Below, piece after piece: positions 10,227 to 15,250 of a DNA stretch of 15,250 nucleotides. A program made the translations under genes and the position numbers. Below the pieces are notes generated by a model. The model was not told where the DNA came from. It did no database searches and saw nothing but the letters and a program-made list of their open reading frames with translations. Source of the stretch: JBBDNV01 sp040877415 (lineage in GTDB: Bacteria; Planctomycetota; Planctomycetia; Pirellulales; PALSA-1355); NCBI GenBank assembly GCA_040877415.1, contig JBBDNV010000145.1, forward strand, positions 1 to 15,250. Direction: 5' to 3'. Position 1 is the first letter of the stretch. Every line of letters begins with the position of its first letter.

Positions 10227-10331
10227 TAACAGGCCGTTGAAAAATGGGACTGGCTCCGAGCACGTCGCGGCAAGACCCGCGAAAAACGGCGGTCGCGAGG
10301 TGCCTGTCCCAATTTTTCAACACGCTGCTAA
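10227..10331. repeat. Imperfect inverted-repeat element (REP/MITE-like) between convergent genes
   Basis: The left arm reads TAACAGGCCGTTGAAAAA then TGGGACTGGCTCCGAGC (10227-10261). The right arm, read in reverse complement from 10331, is TTAGCAGCGTGTTGAAAAA then TTGGGACAGGCACCTCGC. The arms are thus about 35 bp and largely complementary, around a roughly 35-nt centre with further short GC stems (for example CGCGG/CCGCG). I recall similar GTTGAAAAA...GGGACAGGCACC sequences dispersed in planctomycete genomes, sometimes near REP-associated tyrosine transposases, but no transposase is here. It can fold as one long hairpin in either strand, so it could also serve as a bidirectional terminator for acnA and the convergent gene. 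Confidence 0.7.
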
Positions 10332-10822
10332 CCGTCGTGCCGTGCCAGTTCCTCGGCCACGAATTCGAGGTTGTCCTGATAGAAGGCGACCGCCTCGGCC
10401 GGAGTCAGGTTGAACAGCGCGCGGCCGTCGGTGGCCCAATGGCCCCGTTCGACGCGAAAGACGGCCGTGGCGGCGCGGGCGTTTCCGACCGCTTCCACCT
10501 CTTCCATGCCGCCCCCTTCGATGGCCTCGAAGCCGATCGTGACGCCGACAAACGCCGAAAGTTCGCCGCTCTGCCGGTGCCGCGCGTAAATCACGTCGTC
10601 CTCGAAATCGCAGCGGACCCACTCCAGCCCGCGGGGCTTGCCGCTCTGGGACGCCAGAGTGTAAAATCGCGCTTCGAGGCGTTCGCGCTGACGGTGGAAA
10701 TCTCGGCGCGCGCGGGCCAGTTGCTTCTCGCGCAGCCGCATGCGCAGCGGCCGCCAAACGAGGGAAACAGCGATGACCGCGGCCGCCGACGCGGCAACTG
10801 CGGGGACCCACCACCCGGCCAT
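10328..10822 (-). CDS. Small membrane-anchored protein of unknown function
   Basis: A 164-residue protein that I do not recognise as a named family. Residues about 4-24 (WWVPAVAASAAAVIAVSLVW) form one hydrophobic segment, an uncleaved anchor by appearance. A basic, heptad-like helix follows (about 28-58, with RARRDFHRQRERLEARF), and then a compact soluble domain rich in acidic and aromatic residues (LEWVRCDFEDDVIYARH, VGVTIGFEAIEGGGMEE, TAVFRVERGHWATDGRALF). The ATG at 10822 is chosen because GGAGGAG precedes it by 9 nt; upstream ATG 10840 and TTG 10870 lack such a site. The stop codon lies inside the outer end of the inverted-repeat element. It has its own promoter candidate and no operon partner. 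Composition and coding pattern support a real gene; the function is open. Confidence 0.75.
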   Translation of the reverse strand: MAGWWVPAVAASAAAVIAVSLVWRPLRMRLREKQLARARRDFHRQRERLEARFYTLASQSGKPRGLEWVRCDFEDDVIYARHRQSGELSAFVGVTIGFEAIEGGGMEEVEAVGNARAATAVFRVERGHWATDGRALFNLTPAEAVAFYQDNLEFVAEELARHDG

Positions 10823-10831
10823 AACGACGCT

Positions 10832-10838
10832 CTCCTCC
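10832..10838 (-). promoter_or_regulatory. Ribosome binding site that fixes the start of the small membrane protein
   Basis: GGAGGAG on the minus strand, 9 nt before the ATG at 10822. It overlaps the in-frame ATG at 10840, which argues against that upstream start. Confidence 0.65.
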
Positions 10839-10869
10839 ATGCGGCTGAAGACGTGAAAGCTGATAACCA

Positions 10870-10897
10870 ATTTTAATCCATGGGACCTGACTTACAA
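10870..10897 (-). promoter_or_regulatory. Candidate promoter for the small membrane protein
   Basis: On the minus strand TTGTAA (10892-10897, four of six) and TAAAAT (10870-10875, five of six) are separated by 16 nt. Transcription would begin near 10863, about 40 nt before the ATG at 10822. It also overlaps the in-frame TTG at 10870, so that codon is unlikely to start the protein. Confidence 0.45.
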
Positions 10898-11083
10898 GAA
10901 CTCGTTTCAAAAGGACGGGCACCGTCAGGTTTTGCGCAGACTGCGGGGCCCATATTCCGTGCTGCTTAGAGACACGGTCCGGCAGGCTGCCCCCTCATTG
11001 CCGGCGCGCCGTGGGGCACCGCCAGCGACGACGCGCCGGGAGGGTTGGGCATCTTTGAGCTGGCCCGGGACTGTTCACGGGCC
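10885..11083. other. Non-coding stretch with several potential hairpins upstream of the cold-shock gene
   Basis: No convincing gene lies between 10823 and 11182. Visible pairings are ACCTGAC (10885-10891) with GTCAGGT (10924-10930), the latter followed by TTT; and a two-part stem CACGG...CCGGCA (10973-10984) with TGCCGG...CCGTG (10999-11013). CACGG 10973-10977 could pair instead with CCGTG 10957-10961. GGCCCG (11062-11067) pairs with CGGGCC (11078-11083), followed by CCCCTTTT. These could belong to a long leader or a small RNA on the plus strand. GC-rich DNA also gives chance stems. Confidence 0.3.
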
Positions 11084-11090
11084 CCCCTTT

Positions 11091-11099
11091 TGATATGAT
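11091..11099 (+). promoter_or_regulatory. Extended -10 promoter candidate for the cold-shock gene
   Basis: TGATATGAT combines a TGn extension with TATGAT (five of six matches). No good -35 hexamer is found at 16-18 nt, as is common for extended -10 promoters. The start would be near 11106, giving a leader of about 77 nt. That leader contains a stem between GGAGC and GCTCC around 11112-11136. Confidence 0.45.
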
Positions 11100-11182
11100 A
11101 TGCACCGCGACAGGAGCGCCAGCAATGGGCGGGCTCCTTGGATGTCGCTACTATCCAGTTTTTCCGAGGGGGGCATCGAGGC

Positions 11183-11392
11183 ATGGCGCTCGGCAAGATC
11201 AAAAAGCTCGTGCATGACAAGGGATTCGGCTTCATCCAGTCGGACTCCGGACAGGACGTCTTCTTTCACCACTCCACGGTGGCCAACCAGGGTTTCGACG
11301 ATTTGTCCGAAGGGCAGCAAGTCGAATACGAAGTCGAGCAAGGCCAATCCGGCGGCAAAGGCCCCAGGGCAGCCTCCGTAACCCCGGCCTAG
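11183..11392 (+). CDS. Cold-shock domain protein
   Basis: A 69-residue single-domain cold-shock protein that binds single-stranded RNA or DNA as an OB-fold barrel. RNP1 is KGFGFIQ (about residues 13-19) and RNP2 is VFFHHSTV (about 26-33). The first strand reads GKIKKLVHDKG where many CspA proteins have G-x-V-K-W-F-N, so the usual surface Trp is absent; short IKKL variants of this kind occur in planctomycetes and some other phyla, as I recall. The tail KGPRAASVTPA is normal for the family. The ATG at 11183 has GAGGGGGG about 9 nt upstream and begins at the domain edge; the frame is open further upstream but encodes nothing family-like. It is probably monocistronic with a structured leader. Confidence 0.92.
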   Translation: MALGKIKKLVHDKGFGFIQSDSGQDVFFHHSTVANQGFDDLSEGQQVEYEVEQGQSGGKGPRAASVTPA

Positions 11393-11547
11393 CGGCGTTA
11401 TTGAGGCACTGTAGCCGGCTTCTGCGAGGCCGGGCTTCCTGCGGAAATGTCGGGCTTCAGACCCAGATAATGCACCAGGCTAAAACGACCCGCAAATCGG
11501 GTGCGGTTGGCCGTGCGCCCGCATTGCAGCCCGGTCGTGGTTGTCAC

Positions 11548-12411
<864 letters not shown>

Positions 12412-12430
12412 GGACGAAGGATGAAAGTTT

Positions 12431-12463
12431 AGCCCCGGGCCCATTGGGCCGGGGCTGCTTTTT
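12431..12463 (+). terminator. Intrinsic terminator after nfo
   Basis: AGCCCCGGGCCC and GGGCCGGGGCT form an 11-bp stem with one bulged G around an ATT loop, followed by GCTTTTT. It begins 20 nt after the nfo stop codon. It is the clearest rho-independent terminator in the window. Confidence 0.85.
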
Positions 12464-12665
12464 GATGCCGGAAACATCGATTTTGAGGATGCGAAATACC
12501 AATCCGCCGGGGGTGGTGACAGCTTCGGACCGTTTCGCGGCCCATGTGGTTCCAGCGACTTGCGTTGCACGGGCTGGAAAACCCGGGCAAAGTCAGGGGA
12601 GCAGGCCGGCAGTACGGCTTGTGCCGTTCGGCAGAAGTCTGGACGCCATTTAACGTTCTGAAAAG
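12464..12665. other. Intergenic stretch with nothing recognisable
   Basis: Between the nfo terminator and the next promoter candidate I see no gene with family-like sequence, no repeat shared with the rest of the window and no RNA gene. Short open frames on both strands here have no start-site support. Confidence 0.5.
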
Positions 12666-12693
12666 TTGACAGCCCCCGTCGGACCGCTACATT
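12666..12693 (+). promoter_or_regulatory. Sigma70-like promoter upstream of the acetyltransferase gene
   Basis: A perfect TTGACA (12666-12671), a 16-nt spacer and TACATT (12688-12693, four of six). Transcription would start near 12700, about 160 nt ahead of the ATG at 12859. The leader is the longest inferred for any gene in this window. Confidence 0.5.
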
Positions 12694-12795
12694 ACTGGTA
12701 GATACCCGCGTTTCGGGGCAAGTCGGGTGTGTCGACAACGACGCCGGCCCGGATCGACCAATTGGGACTGGTTGAGAGTTGATCGTGCGCATCTA

Positions 12796-12830
12796 CCGCG
12801 AAAAGCGCGGGCGGGGGCTGCCGAAAGCCC
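12796..12830 (+). other. Two adjacent hairpins in the acetyltransferase leader
   Basis: CCGCG (12796-12800) pairs with CGCGG (12806-12810) around AAAAG. GGGCT (12815-12819) pairs with AGCCC (12826-12830) around GCCGAA. Both lie between the promoter candidate at 12666-12693 and the start codon at 12859. No T run follows, so they are not a plain terminator. They may be chance stems or leader structure. Confidence 0.3.
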
Positions 12831-12858
12831 ACTCGTCACCAAGCCTGCTGGTCGGTCT

Positions 12859-13416
12859 ATGGGTTTGACGTACTTCAAGCGCTTCCGGATGGAGGTCGAT
12901 CTGACGGGGCGGCTGTTGGTGCCGCCGCCGCTGCCGGCCGGTTACCGGCTGTTGGCTTGGGACGACTCGTTGTTGGAAGCGCATGCCGAGGCGAAGTACC
13001 AGAGCTTCCGCGGCGAGATCGATTCCAACGTATTTCCTTGTCTGGGTGACTGGCTCGGTTGCCAGCGGCTGATGCAGGAGATCCGCGGCAAGCAGGGCTT
13101 CCTGCCGGGCGCAACGTGGCTGGTGGCCTACGAGTCGCCCCATGGCGATGACGAGTACTGCGGCACGATTCAGGGCATTCGCGATTATTCCGGGATGGGC
13201 GCGATCCAGAACTTGGGCGTCACGCCGGAACATCGCGATCGTCGGTTGGGAACCTGTCTGTTGATGCGGGCGCTGGAAGGATTTCAGCAGGCGGGCCTGC
13301 GGCGCGCTTTCCTGGAAGTGACCGCCCAAAACGGCGACGCGATCCGTTTGTATCAGCGCGTGGGTTTCGGCAAGGCGAGCACCGTCTACAAAGCGGTCGA
13401 GGTGGCGTACTCCTAG
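12859..13416 (+). CDS. GNAT-family N-acetyltransferase
   Basis: A 185-residue protein whose C-terminal half has the GNAT fold. Motif A, VTPEHRDRRLGTCLLMRAL (about residues 121-139), contains the acetyl-CoA pyrophosphate loop RDRRLGT, a variant of Q/RxxGxG/A. Motif B, NGDAIRLYQRVGF (158-170), is of the standard kind. It transfers an acetyl group from acetyl-CoA to an amine on an unknown small molecule or protein in the cytoplasm. The N-terminal part (GLTYFKRFRMEVDLTGRLL) does not look like catalytic core. The ATG at 12859 is preferred; the frame is open upstream to a GTG at 12727, but that stretch is Arg-rich and unlike a protein, and the Shine-Dalgarno site at 12859 is only weak (GGTCGG). ATG 12889 is a further option. 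It is a single gene with its own promoter and a possible terminator downstream. Confidence 0.85.
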   Translation: MGLTYFKRFRMEVDLTGRLLVPPPLPAGYRLLAWDDSLLEAHAEAKYQSFRGEIDSNVFPCLGDWLGCQRLMQEIRGKQGFLPGATWLVAYESPHGDDEYCGTIQGIRDYSGMGAIQNLGVTPEHRDRRLGTCLLMRALEGFQQAGLRRAFLEVTAQNGDAIRLYQRVGFGKASTVYKAVEVAYS

Positions 13417-13546
13417 GCCGCGGCGCGGACGTTTCCAACAGCAGGCCCCCGATAACGCAATGCCGCACGCGAACGTGAGTCACCGCCTCCGACCGCCACG
13501 CCGCCCTTTTGTTCGCTTGCTTTGAGACCGCCTTGGCCGGACGGCG

Positions 13547-13570
13547 GGCCGTTTCGGCCTTCTTGTGTTT
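13547..13570 (+). terminator. Possible intrinsic terminator between the acetyltransferase and the M16 genes
   Basis: GGCCG, a TTT loop and CGGCC (13547-13559) are followed by TTCTTGTGTTT. The stem is short and the T tract is interrupted. It ends only about 20 nt before the GTG of the M16 gene, so it might instead lie in that gene's leader. Confidence 0.35.
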
Positions 13571-13588
13571 GACCAGCGGGACGCGCAC

Positions 13589-14833
13589 GTGACGCAATCG
13601 ATTTACAGCCACACGTATTCGAGCGGCCTGGTGCTTGTGGCCGAAGAGATGAAGTCGCTCGAGTCGGCCGCGTTCTCGTTCCTGGTGCCCGCCGGCTGCG
13701 CGTTCGATCCGCAAGGGCATGCCGGACTGGCGTCGCTGACCTGCGAATTGACGTTGCGCGGCTCGGGTGACCGCGACAACCGCCGGTTCATTCAGGACCT
13801 GGAGAACCTGGGCGTCGAGCACGGCGAATCGGTTTCCACCACCCATTCCAGTTTCAGCGGCGCCACGCTGGCCGGCAATCTGCCGCCGGCCCTGGACATC
13901 TACGCCGATCTGCTCCGCCGCCCGCACCTTCCCGACAAACACCTCGAAGCGGCGCGGATGGTCGTGCTGCAGGACCTGCGGGCCATCGAGGACGAGCCCA
14001 GTCAGAAGGTGATGCTCGAGCTGCGGCGGCATCAGTATCCCGACCCCTGGGGCCGTCCGAGCCAAGGCGACGAAGGGGCGCTCGTGGCCATCGATCTGGC
14101 GCAGATCCGCGCCTTCTTTGCCGAGCACTATCACCCACGCGGCGTCATTCTCGGCGTGGGGGGGAACTTTGACTGGCCGCGGCTCCAAGATCACGTGGGA
14201 CGGCTTTTTGACGATTGGCCGCCGCGCGACCTGCTCGAACCGGCCACCGGACGGTCGCTGGAAAAGTGCAAGCACATCCCGCACGCATCGAACCAGACGC
14301 AGATCGGCATCGGCTTTGAAAGCCTCCCGTATCGGCATCCCGACTATTTTCAGGCCTGGGGCGCGGTGGGCGTGCTCAGCGGCGGAACGAGCTCGCGGCT
14401 GTTCATCGAGGTGCGCGAGAAGCGCGGACTTTGCTACAGCGTATTTGCCACCATGCACACGCTGCGCGATCGCGGCAGCGTGCTGTGCTACGCCGGCACC
14501 ACCGCCGAACGGGCCCAGGAGACGCTGGACGTTACGCTCTGCGAGCTGGTGCGCGTGGCCGAGGGCGTCGAGTCCGATGAGCTGGATCGCCTGAAGGCGC
14601 GGATCAAGAGCGGCTTGATCATGCAGCAGGAATCGAGCATCGCCCGCGCCGGCGCGATCGCCCGCGACTGGTATCATCTCGGCCGTGTGCGCACGCTGGA
14701 AGAAATAAGCCGGCTGCTGGACGATCTTTCCTGCGAAAGCATCAACCGCTACCTGGCCGCCCATCCGCCGGGCGATTTCACGATCGTTACGCTCGGGCCC
14801 AAACCGCTGGAGGTGCCGCTTGGAGTTTCTTGA
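13589..14833 (+). CDS. M16-family peptidase subunit lacking the zinc site
   Basis: A 414-residue protein with two M16 (insulinase/processing peptidase) half-domains. Where active members have HxxEH, this one has SLTCE (residues 49-53), so all three ligands of that motif are replaced and no zinc can bind there. The C-terminal half keeps the R/Y substrate motif: Arg276 and Tyr283 in REKRGLCYS, preceded by GGTSSRLF. This is the pattern of the non-catalytic partner in two-subunit M16B peptidases. There is no obvious signal peptide, so a cytoplasmic location is likely. The GTG at 13589 (TQSIYSHTYSSGLVLV) fits the usual start shortly before the first strand; a GTG at 13565 is possible. It overlaps the next M16 gene by 14 nt, so the two are co-translated. 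Family call firm; heterodimer formation inferred. Confidence 0.9.
   Translation: MTQSIYSHTYSSGLVLVAEEMKSLESAAFSFLVPAGCAFDPQGHAGLASLTCELTLRGSGDRDNRRFIQDLENLGVEHGESVSTTHSSFSGATLAGNLPPALDIYADLLRRPHLPDKHLEAARMVVLQDLRAIEDEPSQKVMLELRRHQYPDPWGRPSQGDEGALVAIDLAQIRAFFAEHYHPRGVILGVGGNFDWPRLQDHVGRLFDDWPPRDLLEPATGRSLEKCKHIPHASNQTQIGIGFESLPYRHPDYFQAWGAVGVLSGGTSSRLFIEVREKRGLCYSVFATMHTLRDRGSVLCYAGTTAERAQETLDVTLCELVRVAEGVESDELDRLKARIKSGLIMQQESSIARAGAIARDWYHLGRVRTLEEISRLLDDLSCESINRYLAAHPPGDFTIVTLGPKPLEVPLGVS
14809..14813 (+). promoter_or_regulatory. Internal ribosome binding site for the second M16 gene
   Basis: GGAGG inside the end of the first M16 gene, 6 nt before the TTG at 14820. It is the main reason to accept TTG as a start codon here. 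Confidence 0.65.
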
Positions 14834-15250
14834 ACAGCGGCTCGCCAACGGCCTGCGAATCGTCGCCGAGTGCAATCCCGAGGCACACTCGACGGCCCTG
14901 GGGTTCTTCGTCGAGACCGGCGCCCGCGACGAAAACGACGCCATCGCGGGCGTGAGCCACTTTCTCGAGCACATGATGTTCAAAGGCACGCCGACGCGCA
15001 CCGCCCAGGACGTCAACCGCGAGTTCGACGAGATCGGCGCGCACTACAACGCGTTTACCAGCGAGGAGCACACGGTGTACTACGCCGCCGTGCTGCCCGA
15101 ATACCAGACCGCCGCCGTGGAATTGTTGTGCGACATTATTCGACCTTCGCTGCGCGAAGAGGATTTTGACACCGAAAAGCAGGTGATCATCGAAGAAATC
15201 CGCATGTACGAGGATCAGCCGCCGTTTGGCGCCGACGACAAGTGCCGCGC
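14820..15250 (+). CDS. M16-family zinc peptidase, catalytic subunit (3' end outside the window)
   Basis: Only the first 143 residues are present. They contain the inverted zinc motif HFLEH (residues 47-51) with Glu50 as catalytic base, followed by MMFKGT and then NAFTSEEHTVYYA. The third ligand region is VIIEEIRMYEDQP (Glu125 or Glu126). This is typical of MlpA/PqqL-like and mitochondrial processing peptidase beta-like M16B enzymes. The start is a TTG at 14820 with GGAGG 6 nt upstream; translation begins MEFLEQRLANGLRIV, the usual family start. It overlaps the preceding zinc-less M16 gene by 14 nt, and the pair probably makes one heterodimeric peptidase that degrades or processes peptides. 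There is no signal peptide. The C-terminal half cannot be judged. Confidence 0.92.
   Translation, partial: MEFLEQRLANGLRIVAECNPEAHSTALGFFVETGARDENDAIAGVSHFLEHMMFKGTPTRTAQDVNREFDEIGAHYNAFTSEEHTVYYAAVLPEYQTAAVELLCDIIRPSLREEDFDTEKQVIIEEIRMYEDQPPFGADDKCR

Noticed and set aside
10924..11083. Possible SRP RNA, prompted by GTCAGG and GGTCCGG blocks
   Set aside because: The conserved tetraloop region with its GGAAG...AGCAG arrangement is missing, and the blocks are in the wrong relative positions.
11470..11547. An N-terminal extension of endonuclease IV from the ATG at 11470
   Set aside because: The zinc-ligand register matches E. coli Nfo from the GTG at 11548, and the extension has no family similarity and overlaps a possible -10 box.
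13220..15016. A 598-residue open frame on the minus strand
   Set aside because: It is antisense to the acetyltransferase and the M16 genes, which have clear family motifs. Its composition is Arg/Ala/Gln-rich and it has no recognisable domain; long antisense frames are common at this GC content.

Overview
This 15.25 kb window is GC-rich chromosomal DNA that looks planctomycetal, probably Pirellulales-like. That assignment is an inference. It rests on a Tat-signal DUF1501 protein, an AAA ATPase and a small membrane-anchored protein without wider homology that I recognise, a cold-shock protein of the short IKKL type, and an intergenic inverted repeat with GTTGAAAAA/TTTTTCAAC arms. I see no rRNA, tRNA, CRISPR array, transposase, integrase or phage gene. 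The content is mostly housekeeping and metabolic, and no spectacular new system is evident.

Layout. 1-1723: a GC hairpin at the edge, then a DUF1501 secreted protein (+). 1755-4422: a two-gene minus-strand operon, an NAD(P)-dependent lysine 6-dehydrogenase/saccharopine dehydrogenase-family enzyme followed by an ALDH7-type aminoadipate-semialdehyde dehydrogenase. The two would run lysine to 2-aminoadipate. A divergent regulatory region (4423-4677) holds a perfect TATAAT box and a dyad. 4678-5703: a secreted alpha/beta hydrolase (+), overlapping tail-to-tail with a winged-helix AAA+ ATPase (5685-7241, -). 7242-7462: divergent promoters for the ATPase and for acnA (7463-10180, +). 10227-10331: an inverted-repeat element between acnA and a convergent small membrane protein (10328-10822, -). 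10823-11182: non-coding, hairpin-rich, leading into a cold-shock gene (11183-11392, +). 11548-12411: endonuclease IV (+), closed by a strong intrinsic terminator. 12464-12858: non-coding, with a good sigma70-like promoter and a hairpin-bearing leader ahead of a GNAT acetyltransferase (12859-13416, +). 13589-15250: two overlapping M16 peptidase genes, the first without zinc ligands and the second with the intact HFLEH site, cut by the window end.

How the genes fit together. The lysine pair is a metabolic unit, and its product can feed glutarate/acetyl-CoA metabolism. AcnA belongs to the TCA cycle but is not co-transcribed with that pair. The M16 pair probably forms a heterodimeric processing peptidase. 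The remaining genes appear to be single transcription units with their own promoters. Promoters are called by eye against the sigma70 consensus and are candidates only.
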